Source: Rhizobium sp. BT03 (GTDB lineage: Bacteria; Pseudomonadota; Alphaproteobacteria; Rhizobiales; Rhizobiaceae). From it: a stretch of DNA of 64,000 nt. The position numbers were made by a program, and so were the translations under genes. The notes below the pieces were generated by a model, which saw nothing but the letters and a program-made list of their open reading frames with translations, was not told where the DNA came from and did not search any database. The stretch lies in assembly GCF_030053155.1 (NCBI RefSeq), contig NZ_CP125640.1, positions 496,001 through 560,000 on the forward strand. Direction: 5' to 3'. Positions 19,025-27,866 of the stretch are shown here, one piece after another; the first letter of the stretch is position 1, and every line of letters starts with the position of its first letter.

Positions 19025-19066
19025 ATACTGCATAATTCCTGAAATCGGAATCGATTTTCGGAAAGC
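19025..19066. repeat. Degenerate palindromic repeat upstream of glmU
   Basis: The stretch starting CTGCATAATTCCTGAAATC and ending GGAAAGCACGCTG is centred on GGAATCGATTTTC. It resembles a common rhizobial nested palindrome whose canonical arms pair AATTCC with GGAATT; here the right arm has diverged. It lies between the FadR-type regulator (ends 19156) and glmU (starts 18980), a 175-bp gap with no other recognisable element. Confidence 0.5.
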
Positions 19067-19155
19067 ACGCTGGGTGGATTGAAAGTCTTTGCAGCGTGCT
19101 TTGCGCGCCCGAAAAGACGCGCGGTGCCCTCAGATCAGCAAAGCCTTTACGGGTG

Positions 19156-19932
19156 TTAAATTTCGGTCGAAATCGACACGATGACAGTGTCCGAACCGAC
19201 GGCGGCAAAGGCCTCGTGCACATGGTGGCGGCCGTCCAGGATGACGAGCTCCATGGCGCGGCGCGCAGCAAGGCTGTCGCCGGAAACGATCGCATCGACG
19301 ATGCGCATATGGGTGTCGGCGATATTGGCGAAGCCGTTTTCGGTGGGCGGCGTGCTCATACGGAACATGCCGACGAGGGCCGCCTCGATGAGGCTGCCGA
19401 GCGTGCGCATGAAGGGATTGTGCGAGGCTTCGGCGATCGCCAGGTGAAAGCGAAGGTCGGCAAGCGCCAGGCTGTCGGCCGTATGGCCGCTCGCCGCCAT
19501 ATCGAGCGCCAGTGCGCGCAGCGTCTCGATATCCTCGGCATTCGCCCGTTCGGCGACAAGGCCAGCGGCGAAGGGTTCGACGGCGAGACGGATATCGTAG
19601 AGCTGCAGCAGGAATTCTTCCGTCACGCCATTGTCGAAGTGCCAGGCGATGATCTCGCTGTCGAACATGTTCCAGAGGTTCTTCTCGGTCACACGCGTAC
19701 CGACCCGCGCCTTGGCGACGACCATGCCCTTGGCGGCGAGGGTCTTCATCGTCTCGCGCAAGACGGTGCGGGACACCTTGAAGCGCTGCGCCAGTTCGGT
19801 ATCGCCAGGCAGGATCGAGCCGACCGGATAGGTGCCGGCGACGATCGCCTTGCCGAGTTCGTCGACCACCTGCGCGTGGCTCGTCCGGGTTCTGCGCCCC
19901 GTCTTACGTGTCTCTTCCAATGTGTTGCGCAA
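19156..19932 (-). CDS. FadR-type GntR transcriptional regulator
   Basis: A 258-residue regulator. The N-terminal winged HTH (residues about 22-85) reads ILPGDTELAQRFKVSRTVLR and ETMKTLAAKGMVVAKARVGT. The C-terminal FCD helical ligand domain (about 105-235) has DIRLAVEPFAAGLVAERA, ADLRFHLAIAEASHNPF and HMRIVDAIVSGD, whose Asp/His residues bind a metal and a carboxylate ligand in the family. The gene starts 16 bases after the last permease of the Ytf-like importer, so it is likely the operon's own regulator. A candidate target is the short dyad AGTATTACT (24641-24649) before the binding-protein gene. Confidence 0.88.
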   Translation of the reverse strand: MRNTLEETRKTGRRTRTSHAQVVDELGKAIVAGTYPVGSILPGDTELAQRFKVSRTVLRETMKTLAAKGMVVAKARVGTRVTEKNLWNMFDSEIIAWHFDNGVTEEFLLQLYDIRLAVEPFAAGLVAERANAEDIETLRALALDMAASGHTADSLALADLRFHLAIAEASHNPFMRTLGSLIEAALVGMFRMSTPPTENGFANIADTHMRIVDAIVSGDSLAARRAMELVILDGRHHVHEAFAAVGSDTVIVSISTEI

Positions 19933-19948
19933 GCGATCCCTCTCCCCT

Positions 19949-20917
19949 TCAGGCGTACCTCTTGTTCAGACTGGAAACGAACAGGATGGCTTTCTGCATC
20001 AGGATGAATGCAAACAGCAGAAGCCCAATCAGGATCTTGGTCCACCAGCTCGACAGCGTGCCGTCGAAGGTGATGTAGGTCTGAATGAGCCCCTGGATCA
20101 GGATACCGATCAAGGTTCCCGCCACGAATCCCGCTCCTCCGGTCAGCAGCGTCCCCCCAATGACAACCGCCGCGATGGCATCGAGTTCGACGCCGACTGC
20201 TGCAAGAGAATATCCGGCAGAGGTGTACAGCGAAAAAACGATCCCGGATAGGCCTGCCAGAAAGCCCGACAGCGCATAAATCTGGATTGTCGTGAGTCCC
20301 ACAGGCACGCCCATCAGCCGCGCCGTCTGCGGGCCGCCGCCGAGCGCATAGACATTGGTGCCGAAGCGGGTGCGCTGGGCGATGAAAATGCCGGCGGCAA
20401 AGACCAGAAGCATGATGCCGCCGATCAGCGTCAGCCGGCCGCCTCCGGGCAGCCGCCAATAGAGGCTCGTCAGCGTCGAATAATATTCGTGGTCGATCGG
20501 GATGCTGTCGATCGAAAGCACGAAGGCCATGCCCCGCGCCAGGAACATGCCGGCGAGGGTGACGATGAAGGCCGGCATTTCCAGATAGTGGATGATTGCG
20601 CCCATGACTGCGCCGAAGGCGGTGGTGATGACGAGCACCAGCGCGAAGGCAAGCAACGGATGGATCGCCGTCTTCTGCAGGATCACCGCGAGGAAGACGC
20701 CGGTGAAGGCGATGATCGAACCGATCGACAGATCGATACCGCCTGAGATGATGACGAAGGTCATGCCGACGGCGGCGATCCCAAGGAAGGCGTTGTCGGT
20801 CAGAAGATTACCGATGACGCGGGTCGACAGCATGTTCGGATATTGCAGCGTGCAGCCGGCATAGGCGAGCACGAAGATGACGATGGTCGCCAGCAGCGGC
20901 AGGTATTTGGAGTTCAT
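19949..20917 (-). CDS. yjfF: Sugar ABC transporter permease, YjfF-like
   Basis: A 322-residue inner-membrane permease of the ribose/RbsC-type (BPD_transp_2) family, with about nine hydrophobic helices. The conserved loop GIAAVGMTFVIISGGIDLSIGS near residue 47 and LDAIAAVVIGGTLLTGG near 250 are the family's coupling and EAA-like regions. The start ATG overlaps the ytfT-like stop as ATGA (20914-20917). Its closest recognisable relative is YjfF of the Escherichia coli galactofuranose importer. The longer frame upstream to 21181 is an artefact of reading inside the previous gene. Confidence 0.87.
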   Translation of the reverse strand: MNSKYLPLLATIVIFVLAYAGCTLQYPNMLSTRVIGNLLTDNAFLGIAAVGMTFVIISGGIDLSIGSIIAFTGVFLAVILQKTAIHPLLAFALVLVITTAFGAVMGAIIHYLEMPAFIVTLAGMFLARGMAFVLSIDSIPIDHEYYSTLTSLYWRLPGGGRLTLIGGIMLLVFAAGIFIAQRTRFGTNVYALGGGPQTARLMGVPVGLTTIQIYALSGFLAGLSGIVFSLYTSAGYSLAAVGVELDAIAAVVIGGTLLTGGAGFVAGTLIGILIQGLIQTYITFDGTLSSWWTKILIGLLLFAFILMQKAILFVSSLNKRYA

Positions 20918-21927
20918 TTCGGCTGCTCCCTTCCGCCCTGCCGGCGGCTGGCGAAGATGGCGAGCGACTGCACCGCCGGCGACTGGATGACGAGGATGAC
21001 GATAATGATGACCGCCTTGATGATCAGGTTGAATTCGGGCGGGAAGCCGGAGGACAGGATGCCGGTATTCACCGCCTGGATGATCATCGCACCGATCAGC
21101 GATCCGAGAATGCTGAAGCGGCCGCCGAGCAGTGAATTGCCGCCGACGACGACGGCGAGGATGGCGTCGAGTTCGAGCCACAGGCCGGCATTGTTGGCAT
21201 CGGCGCCCTTGATGTCGGCCGCGACGATGATGCCGGCGATCGAGGCGCAGAGCCCGCTCAGCATATAGACCGCCATCAGCAGCACCGGCGTTTGAATGCC
21301 GGACAGCGTGCTGGCGCGGCGATTGATGCCGACGGCCTCGATCAGCATGCCGAGCGCAGTCCGGCGGACGAGCAGGATGACGAGCAGGCCGACGAGAAGC
21401 CAGATGACGACGGGCATCGGCAGGAGGGCCATGGAGCCACTGCCGAAGAAGGTCAGCCCGTCATCGTTGAAGGTCAAAATGGCGCCTTCGGTGATGAGCT
21501 GGGCGATGCCGCGACCGGCGACCATCAGCACCAGCGTGGCGATGATCGGCTGGATATTGAGGACAGCCACCAGGAAACCGTTCCAGACGCCACAGGCAAT
21601 GCCGATCGCCAACGTCAGGATAATGGTGTAGGCCACTGAATTTCCTGAGACAATCGACGATGCGGCAACCGCACCACAGATGGCGATAACAGCGCCGACG
21701 GACAGATCGATGCCCTTGGTGGCGATGACCAGCGTCATACCGATCGCCAGCAACGCCACCGGCGCGCCGCGGTTCAGCACGTCGATCAGGCTGCCATAGA
21801 GGCGGCCGTTTTGCACCACGACATTAAAAAACTGCGGTGACGTGATGAAATTCAACAAAAGAATGACAACAAGCGCAATCAATTGCGGCGCCAGGCGATA
21901 AGCCAGCGCGTTCAGCGAGGACCTCAT
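20914..21927 (-). CDS. ytfT: Sugar ABC transporter permease, YtfT-like
   Basis: A 337-residue permease paired with the YjfF-like one. It has the same family landmarks: APVALLAIGMTLVIATKGID with LSVGAVIAICGAV near residue 55, and LELDAILAVVVGGNSLLGGR near 255. The two different permeases would form the heterodimeric channel. It overlaps the ATPase gene upstream (21924-21927) and the yjfF gene downstream, both by 4 bases, so the three are translationally coupled. Confidence 0.88.
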   Translation of the reverse strand: MRSSLNALAYRLAPQLIALVVILLLNFITSPQFFNVVVQNGRLYGSLIDVLNRGAPVALLAIGMTLVIATKGIDLSVGAVIAICGAVAASSIVSGNSVAYTIILTLAIGIACGVWNGFLVAVLNIQPIIATLVLMVAGRGIAQLITEGAILTFNDDGLTFFGSGSMALLPMPVVIWLLVGLLVILLVRRTALGMLIEAVGINRRASTLSGIQTPVLLMAVYMLSGLCASIAGIIVAADIKGADANNAGLWLELDAILAVVVGGNSLLGGRFSILGSLIGAMIIQAVNTGILSSGFPPEFNLIIKAVIIIVILVIQSPAVQSLAIFASRRQGGREQPK

Positions 21928-23447
21928 GCCTCCTCCATCTTATGCTCGGCCGCGGCGATGGCATCGACGATGCCGGCGGCCGTGATCCGTTCGCCTGTGA
22001 GTTCGGCGATATGCTGCCTGTCGCGAAGCACGATGACACGTGAACTATAGGCGACAAGCTCTTCAAGTTCCGAGGAAATCACGATCAGCGACATGCCTTC
22101 GCCGCAGAGCTGCTCGATCAGCCGGATGATCTCGGCATGGGCGCCGACATCGATGCCGCGGGTCGGCTCGTCGAGGATGAGAAATTTCGGATTGGTCGCC
22201 AGCCAGCGGGCGAGGATCGCCTTCTGCTGGTTGCCGCCGGAAAGCAGCCGGATCGGCTTCTCGCGGTCGGTGGTGCGGATATCGAGCGCCTTGATGTAAC
22301 GGTCGGCAAGCGCATTCTGCTCGGTGCGCGACAGCGGCCGCGTCCAGCCGCGGCGGGCCTGCAGCGCAAGCGCAATGTTCTCCCGGATCGACAGGTCGCC
22401 GACGATGCCGTCGGTCTTGCGGTCCTCGGGGCAGAAGCCGAAGCCCTTTTCGATGGCCGCGCGCGGGCTCGAAAGCGTCACCGGCTGGCCGTCGATCGTG
22501 GCGCTGCCGCTGTCGGCATGCTCGACGCCGAAGAGAAGTTCGGCGGTTTCGGTGCGGCCGGAGCCGAGCAGCCCGGCAACGCCGACCACCTCGCCGGCGC
22601 GCACGTCGAGATCGAAAGGCTTGACCTTGCCGCGCTTGCCGTAACCCGAGAAGCGATAGCGAACCTCGCCGGCGGCATGGCTGTGTTCCCTGACCGTCTC
22701 CTCGACATGCGCCAGTTCGCGGCCGAGCATCATGGCGATCAGGCCCTGGCGCGGCAGATCGGTGGCGTCGCGGGTGCCGACGAGCTTGCCGTTGCGCAGC
22801 ACGGTGATCCGGTCGCTGATCGCATAGACTTGCTCAAGAAAATGGGTAATGAAAACAATTCCGAGACCGCGTTTCTTCAGGTCCTCGATGATGCGGAAGA
22901 GCAGTGCCACTTCCTGGTTGTCGAGGCTTGCCGTCGGCTCGTCCAATATCAGAACCTTGCCGGAAAGATCGACGGCGCGGGCGATGGCGACCACCTGCTG
23001 GACGGCGACGGAGAAGCGGCCAAGCTCGGCGGTGACGTCGATATCGATGCCGTAGCCGGCCAGCAGTTCGCGCGCCTTGCGGTTCATCGCGCGCACATCG
23101 GTCATGCCGAAACGCCTTGGCTGGCGTCCGAGAAAGAGATTTTCGGCGACGCTCAGATTGGCCAGCAGGTTGACCTCCTGGTAGACCGTGCCGATGCCGA
23201 GCTTCTGGGCGGCGAGCGTGTTGGCCGGATTGATTTCCTGGCCGTCGAGCGTCAGGCTGCCCTCGTCACGATGATAGGCGCCGGTGATGCATTTGATCAG
23301 TGTCGATTTGCCGGCACCGTTCTCGCCCAGCAATGCGTGCACCTCGCCCTTGCGCAGCGTGAAATCGACCTTGTCCAACGCCACTGCGCCGGGAAAGAAT
23401 TTCGATATTCCTGAGGCCGCGAGAACGTTCTCGAAATCGTGAATCAT
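21924..23447 (-). CDS. ytfR: Sugar ABC transporter ATPase, YtfR-like (two ABC domains)
   Basis: A 507-residue duplicated ATPase of the RbsA/MglA type. The first Walker A is ALLGENGAGKSTLIKCITGA near residue 38 and the second domain begins near 255. In it the Walker A is degenerate (VAGLLGSGRTETAELLFGV), as usual in this family. The second signature is LLSGGNQQKAILARWLATNP, followed by LILDEPTRGIDVGAHAEI. The domain-one signature RFSVAVQQVVAIARAV is also divergent. It is 182 bases downstream of the binding-protein gene with a stable hairpin between them. Confidence 0.9.
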   Translation of the reverse strand: MIHDFENVLAASGISKFFPGAVALDKVDFTLRKGEVHALLGENGAGKSTLIKCITGAYHRDEGSLTLDGQEINPANTLAAQKLGIGTVYQEVNLLANLSVAENLFLGRQPRRFGMTDVRAMNRKARELLAGYGIDIDVTAELGRFSVAVQQVVAIARAVDLSGKVLILDEPTASLDNQEVALLFRIIEDLKKRGLGIVFITHFLEQVYAISDRITVLRNGKLVGTRDATDLPRQGLIAMMLGRELAHVEETVREHSHAAGEVRYRFSGYGKRGKVKPFDLDVRAGEVVGVAGLLGSGRTETAELLFGVEHADSGSATIDGQPVTLSSPRAAIEKGFGFCPEDRKTDGIVGDLSIRENIALALQARRGWTRPLSRTEQNALADRYIKALDIRTTDREKPIRLLSGGNQQKAILARWLATNPKFLILDEPTRGIDVGAHAEIIRLIEQLCGEGMSLIVISSELEELVAYSSRVIVLRDRQHIAELTGERITAAGIVDAIAAAEHKMEEA

Positions 23448-23524
23448 AAGGGTGTGTTATCCTGATATTGACGGCGAAAGCCGCGCCGCGGCCGGACATG
23501 ACGTCCCAAGGCGGCAAGGCAGTT

Positions 23525-23553
23525 CCGCACCGGTCCATGACGGGCCGGTGCGG
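23525..23553 (-). promoter_or_regulatory. Stem-loop between binding-protein and ATPase genes of the Ytf-like importer
   Basis: CCGCACCGG (23525-23533) and CCGGTGCGG (23545-23553) pair perfectly and the stem extends to 12 bp with one G-U pair around a 5-base loop. There is no T-run. Such a hairpin after an SBP gene usually protects the upstream message from 3' decay, so that the binding protein outnumbers the membrane parts. Confidence 0.6.
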
Positions 23554-23570
23554 TTCTACAGCGCTTGAAT

Positions 23571-23615
23571 GCTGCATCTTTCACCCAAATCGATCTCGAT
23601 TTGAGGTTATGCAGC
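23571..23615. repeat. Nested palindromic element
   Basis: Outer arms GCTGCAT (23571-23577) and ATGCAGC (23609-23615) enclose a near-continuous inner palindrome CAAATCGA (23586-23593) TC TCGATTTG (23596-23603). It lies just beyond the ytfQ-like stop at 23630 and has the same nested layout as the elements at 14793 and 19025. Confidence 0.6.
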
Positions 23616-23629
23616 GGTGTCAAATCAGA

Positions 23630-24592
23630 TCAGTAGCCCTGACCCTTCTTCTCTTCGTAGACCTTCATCGGCTCGTCGGCAGGGGTGTAGAGCTTGGATT
23701 CGGTCTGGATCCACTTCGCCGGAGCCTTCTTGTCCTTCAGGTAGGCATCGAGGGCATCGAAGGCCGGGCCTGCCATGTTCGGGGTCAGTTCGACCGTGGC
23801 ATTGGCTTCGCCTTCGGACATCGCCTTGAAGATATCGGGAACGGCGTCGATCGAGACGACGAGGATATCCTTGCCGGGCTTCAGGCCGGCTTCCTTGATC
23901 GCCTGGATGGCGCCGACGGCCATGTCGTCATTATGGGCGTAGAGTGCGCAGATATCCTTGCCGCCATTCTCGGCCTTCAGGAAGCTTTCCATGACTTCCT
24001 TGCCCTTGGTGCGGGTGAAGTCGCCAGTCTGGCTGCGAACGATCTTGAGGTTGTCGTGGCCGGCAAGAGCTTCTTCGAAGCCCTTCTTGCGGGCGATGGC
24101 CGGCGACGAACCGGTCGTGCCCTGCAGCTCGACGACGTTGCACTTCTTGTCGCCAACGGTCTTGACCAGGAAGTCACCGGCAACCTTGCCTTCGTGGACG
24201 AGATCCGAGGTGACAGCCGTCAGGTAGAGATCATCAGGAGCCTTGATGGTGCGGTCGAGAAGGATGACCGGAATCTTGGCTTCCTTGGCTTCCTTGAGAA
24301 CGTCGTCCCAGCCGGTTTCGACGACCGGAGCAATGAGGATGGCATCGACGCCCTGAGCAATGAAGGAGCGCAGTGCCTTGATCTGATTTTCCTGCTTCTG
24401 CTGCGCATCGGCAAACTTCAGATCGATGCCGCGCTTCTTGGCCTGTTCCTTGGTGACGGTCGTTTCAGCCGCGCGCCAGCCCGATTCCGAGCCGATCTGC
24501 GAGAAGCCGACGGTCAGTCCGCCGGCCGAAGCCGAACCGAACATGCAGGCAGCAAGAATCGTGGCACTCAAAAGTGCAGTCTTCAATTTCAT
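23630..24592 (-). CDS. ytfQ: Sugar ABC transporter substrate-binding protein, YtfQ-like
   Basis: A 320-residue periplasmic binding protein of the ribose-binding (Peripla_BP_4) family. Residues 1-23 are a signal peptide. The mature start LTVGFSQIGSESGWRAAETT and QIKALRSFIAQGVDAILIAP are very close in pattern to YtfQ, which binds galactofuranose and galactopyranose in E. coli. Downstream landmarks are VILLDRTIKAPDD and ALYAHNDDMAVGAIQAIKEA. It is the first gene of the importer operon. The leader before its GGGAGGAAATC ribosome site contains a 6-bp hairpin (24606-24620). Galactofuranose as substrate is inferred from the complete YtfQRT-YjfF gene set. Confidence 0.88.
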   Translation of the reverse strand: MKLKTALLSATILAACMFGSASAGGLTVGFSQIGSESGWRAAETTVTKEQAKKRGIDLKFADAQQKQENQIKALRSFIAQGVDAILIAPVVETGWDDVLKEAKEAKIPVILLDRTIKAPDDLYLTAVTSDLVHEGKVAGDFLVKTVGDKKCNVVELQGTTGSSPAIARKKGFEEALAGHDNLKIVRSQTGDFTRTKGKEVMESFLKAENGGKDICALYAHNDDMAVGAIQAIKEAGLKPGKDILVVSIDAVPDIFKAMSEGEANATVELTPNMAGPAFDALDAYLKDKKAPAKWIQTESKLYTPADEPMKVYEEKKGQGY

Positions 24593-24640
24593 GATTTCCT
24601 CCCAAGCCGCGTCTCGCGGCGCAGGGTCAAAAAATCATAT

Positions 24641-24649
24641 AGTATTACT
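24641..24649. promoter_or_regulatory. Candidate GntR operator before ytfQ
   Basis: AGTATTACT is a 9-base dyad inside an AT-rich 90-bp promoter space between the BMP-gene terminator and ytfQ. FadR-type regulators prefer short GT-N-AC dyads, and the regulator encoded at 19156-19932 is in the same operon. The assignment is tentative because only one copy is present. Confidence 0.3.
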
Positions 24650-24682
24650 TTTGTAAATCGGAATCTTTGCATGCACCGCAGC

Positions 24683-24710
24683 AAAAAAAAGAGCGCCCCA
24701 CAGGGCGCTC
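24683..24710 (-). terminator. Rho-independent terminator of the BMP importer operon
   Basis: On the minus strand GAGCGCCC TGTG GGGCGCTC (24691-24710) is followed by eight consecutive T (24683-24690 on the complement). It lies 25 bases after the stop of the BMP binding-protein gene and separates the two importer operons. Confidence 0.95.
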
Positions 24711-24735
24711 TTCGCAACTGCGAATTGAGTGCGGT

Positions 24736-25812
24736 TTATTTCCCCGGCAGCTTGTCGTCGACCCCTTCGACATAGAAATTCATGCCAAGCAGCGTGCCGT
24801 CATCCGCCTTCTCGCCGGCCTTCAGCCAGGGCGTGCCGTCCTGCTTGTTGATCGGGCCGGTGAAGGGATGCAGTTCGCCTGACTTGATCTTGGCTTCGGT
24901 TTCCTCGGCCATCTTCTTCACGTCGTCAGGCATGTTGGTATAGGGCGCCATCTTCAGGATGCCGTCCTTCAGACCGTCCCAGCTCTGCTCGGACTTCCAG
25001 GTGCCGTCCAGAAGCGCGTGAACGCGCTTGGAGTAGTAGGTGCCCCAGGTATCGACGATCGCAGTCAGCTGCGCCTTGGGGCCGGCTGCGATCATGTCGG
25101 ATGCCTGACCGAAGGCATGGATGCCGCGTTCTTCGGCAACCTGCATCGGCGCGGTCGTATCGGTGTGCTGGGTCAAGACGTCGACGCCCTGGTCGACCAT
25201 CGCCTTGGCGGCATCGGCTTCCTTGCCGGGATCGAACCAGGTGTTGACCCAGATGACCTTCAGCTTGAAGCTCGGATCGATCGACTTGGCGCCCTGCTCG
25301 AAGGAGTTGATGCCCATCACCACTTCCGGGATCGGGAAGGAGGCGATGTAGGCGGCACCATGATTCTTCGAGGTCTTGGCGGCGATCTGGCCGAGGATGT
25401 AGCGGCCTTCGTAGAAGCGCGAATTGTAGGTGGCGAGGTTGGGGCCGGACTTGTAGCCGGTGCCGTGCTCGAACTTGACCTTCGGGAACTTGGCGGCGAC
25501 CTTGACCGTCGCATCCATGAAGCCGAAGGACGTCGTGAAGATCAGCTTGCAGCCGGAACGGGCAAGGCGTTCGATGGCGCGCTCGGCGTCCGGGCCTTCC
25601 GGCACGTTTTCGAGGTAAGGCGTTTCGATCTTGTCGCCGAATTCGGCCTGGACCTGCTGGCGGCCGAGATCGTGGGCCTGCGAATAACCGCCATCGGTGT
25701 GCGAACCGACATAGACGAAGCAGACCTTCGTCTTATCGGCGGCTTGAGCGGCCGACGAGATGCCGATCACGGCGGCGGCCGAGGCGGCGAGTGTCAATGC
25801 GTATTTCTTCAT
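24736..25812 (-). CDS. BMP-family ABC transporter substrate-binding protein (nucleoside-type)
   Basis: A 358-residue periplasmic protein of the Bmp/PnrA family. Residues 1-24 are a signal peptide ending AAQA. Family features include TKVCFVYVGSHTDGGYSQAH (the nucleoside-pocket loop near residue 45), GCKLIFTTSFGFMDATVKVA and KFEHGTGYKSGPNLATYN. Relatives bind purine nucleosides or, in some alphaproteobacteria, other purines. It is the last gene of the operon, 54 bases after the second permease, with its own terminator. Placing the binding-protein gene last is typical for this family in rhizobia. The exact ligand cannot be inferred. Confidence 0.88.
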   Translation of the reverse strand: MKKYALTLAASAAAVIGISSAAQAADKTKVCFVYVGSHTDGGYSQAHDLGRQQVQAEFGDKIETPYLENVPEGPDAERAIERLARSGCKLIFTTSFGFMDATVKVAAKFPKVKFEHGTGYKSGPNLATYNSRFYEGRYILGQIAAKTSKNHGAAYIASFPIPEVVMGINSFEQGAKSIDPSFKLKVIWVNTWFDPGKEADAAKAMVDQGVDVLTQHTDTTAPMQVAEERGIHAFGQASDMIAAGPKAQLTAIVDTWGTYYSKRVHALLDGTWKSEQSWDGLKDGILKMAPYTNMPDDVKKMAEETEAKIKSGELHPFTGPINKQDGTPWLKAGEKADDGTLLGMNFYVEGVDDKLPGK

Positions 25813-25866
25813 GGGAACCCCTGTTGGTTTGAAGTTGTTGCGGAAACCCGTCTTTATCGTGTTGCC

Positions 25867-26787
25867 TTATCGCTCCGGCACGAAGGCTTTTCCGAGCGAG
25901 GCGGGCGTATTGATCAACGTCGTGCGCCGATTATGAGAAATGATGATGAGAACCACAATAGTCGCGGCATAGGGCAGCATCGAGAGGAACTGCGAGGGAA
26001 TGCCGAGACCGAAGGCCTGCGCGTGCAGCTGCAGGATGGTGACCGCGCCGAAGAGATAACCGCCGGTAAAGACCCGCCACGGCCGCCAGGAGGCGAAGAC
26101 CACCAGCGCCAGCGTGATCCAGCCGCGCCCCGCCGACATGTTCTCCGCCCATTGCGGGGTGTAGACGAGCGACAGCTGGGCGCCGGCAAGGCCGGCGCAG
26201 GCGCCGCCGAACATCACCGCCAGATAGCGTGTGCGGATAACCTGAATGCCGAGCGCATGGGCCGAAGCGTGACTGTCGCCGATCGCTCTCAGCTTCAGCC
26301 CGGCGCGGCTGCGGAAGAGGAACCAGCTGACGCCGACCACAAGCGCAATCGACAGGTAGAAGATCAGATCCTGCCGGAAGAGAACATGGCCGATGACCGG
26401 AAGATCCGACAGGACCGGAATGACGATCTCTCCCAGCCGGATGCCGGGAACGCTGACATAGGCCTCGCCGAGCATGCCTGAGGCGCCGAGACCAAGAAGG
26501 GTGAGCGCCAGCCCTGTCGCCACCTGATTTGCCACCAGCGTCAGCGTCAGGAAAGCGAAGAGAAGCGAGAAAAGCGCGCCTGCCGCAATGCCGCAGACGA
26601 TGCCGACATAGGGCGAGCCCGACATTTGCGCGCCGGCAAAAGCGGCAACCGCGCCCATGATCATCATGCCTTCGACACCGAGATTGAGAACGCCGGAACG
26701 CTCGGTGACGAGTTCGCCTAGCGCGGCGATGACGAGCGGCGTCGAGGCGGTAATCACCGTCAGCAGAATCGCTTCGAAGATGCTCAT
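25867..26787 (-). CDS. BMP-type ABC transporter permease 2
   Basis: A 306-residue membrane permease of the BPD_transp_2 family, the shorter partner of the pair. Its motif ITASTPLVIAALGELVTERS near residue 13 and VLNLGVEGMMIMGAVAAFAG are the signature of nucleoside-importer permeases. A later GLKLRAIGDSHASAHALGIQ is the EAA-like coupling loop. It starts inside the ATGA overlap with permease 1 (26784-26787). The reading frame is open far upstream but that part is a shadow of permease 1. Confidence 0.88.
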   Translation of the reverse strand: MSIFEAILLTVITASTPLVIAALGELVTERSGVLNLGVEGMMIMGAVAAFAGAQMSGSPYVGIVCGIAAGALFSLLFAFLTLTLVANQVATGLALTLLGLGASGMLGEAYVSVPGIRLGEIVIPVLSDLPVIGHVLFRQDLIFYLSIALVVGVSWFLFRSRAGLKLRAIGDSHASAHALGIQVIRTRYLAVMFGGACAGLAGAQLSLVYTPQWAENMSAGRGWITLALVVFASWRPWRVFTGGYLFGAVTILQLHAQAFGLGIPSQFLSMLPYAATIVVLIIISHNRRTTLINTPASLGKAFVPER

Positions 26788-27866
26788 GCCGCGCCCCTGA
26801 CCCGCGACCAGACGATGCGGATTTTGTAATAGATCAGCGTATCGCAGGAGAGCACGAAGAAGAGCAGCAACCCCTGGAAAACGCGGGTGACCTTGTCGGA
26901 AACGCCGAGCGACAGCTGTGCGGCCTCGCCGCCGAGATAGGTGAGCGCCAGCACCAGGCCGGAGGCGATGATGCCGAGCGGATTGAGGCGGCCCAAGAAG
27001 GCGACGATGATGGCGGTGAAGCCGTAGCCCGGCGAGATCGCCGGCTGCAGATGGCCGATCGAGCCGGAGACCTCGGCTATCCCGGCAAGGCCGGCAAGAG
27101 CGCCGGAGAAGAGGAAGCTGAACCAGATCATCTTCTTCGAGGAGAAGCCGGCAAAACGCCCTGCCCGCTCCGATTGGCCGAGCACGACGATCTCGAAGCC
27201 TTTTAGCGTATAACGCAGCATGAACCAGACGCCGACCGCGGCGACAATGGCGAAGATGAAGGCCCAATGCGCCCGGCCCGATTCTTCCCAGATTGCCGGC
27301 AGCACCGCCTCAGGCGCGAAATCACGCGAGACCGGAAAGTTGAAACCCTGCGGATCGCGCCAGGCGCCGCGGATCAGCCAATCGAGAAAGAGCTGGGCGA
27401 TATAGACCAGCATCAGCGATGTCAGGATCTCATTGGTGTTGAAATGCGCCTTCAACAGCGCCGGAATGGCGGCGAACAACGCGCCGCCAAGCGCGCCAAG
27501 GATCAGCATCAGCGGCAGCACCAGCGGCGAATGCCAGTCGTAGAAGACGATCGGCAGATAGGAGCCGGTGATGGCGCCAATGGTGAACTGGCCTTCGGCG
27601 CCGATATTCCAATTGTTCGAGCGATAGCAGACTGCCAGGCCGACGGCGATCAGGATCAGCGGTGCGGCCTTGATCGCCAGTTCGTGCAGCGACCAGACCT
27701 CAAGCAGCGGCTCGACGAAGAAGGCGTCCAGCGCCTCGACCGGATCCTTGCCGAGCATGGCAAACATGATGGCGCCGAAGGCAAGCGTCAGGGCAAGGGC
27801 CAGCAGCGGCGAGACGAAGGCGAAGAGCTTCGAGACGTCGGGGCGTTTTTCGAGCTCAATGCGCAT
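26784..27866 (-). CDS. BMP-type ABC transporter permease 1
   Basis: A 360-residue permease with a longer N-terminus and about ten hydrophobic helices. It contains IKAAPLILIAVGLAVCYRSN followed by NWNIGAEGQFTIGAI, the strict signature of this subfamily, and the coupling loop EIVVLGQSERAGRFAGFSSK. It overlaps the ATPase gene by 11 bases (27856-27866) and permease 2 by 4. The pair of unequal permeases is standard for BMP importers. Confidence 0.88.
   Translation of the reverse strand: MRIELEKRPDVSKLFAFVSPLLALALTLAFGAIMFAMLGKDPVEALDAFFVEPLLEVWSLHELAIKAAPLILIAVGLAVCYRSNNWNIGAEGQFTIGAITGSYLPIVFYDWHSPLVLPLMLILGALGGALFAAIPALLKAHFNTNEILTSLMLVYIAQLFLDWLIRGAWRDPQGFNFPVSRDFAPEAVLPAIWEESGRAHWAFIFAIVAAVGVWFMLRYTLKGFEIVVLGQSERAGRFAGFSSKKMIWFSFLFSGALAGLAGIAEVSGSIGHLQPAISPGYGFTAIIVAFLGRLNPLGIIASGLVLALTYLGGEAAQLSLGVSDKVTRVFQGLLLFFVLSCDTLIYYKIRIVWSRVRGAA

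Noticed and set aside
19096..20007. Plus-strand frame of 303 codons opposite the FadR-type regulator
   Set aside because: It has no ribosome site or motif and the minus-strand regulator has clear HTH and FCD domains.
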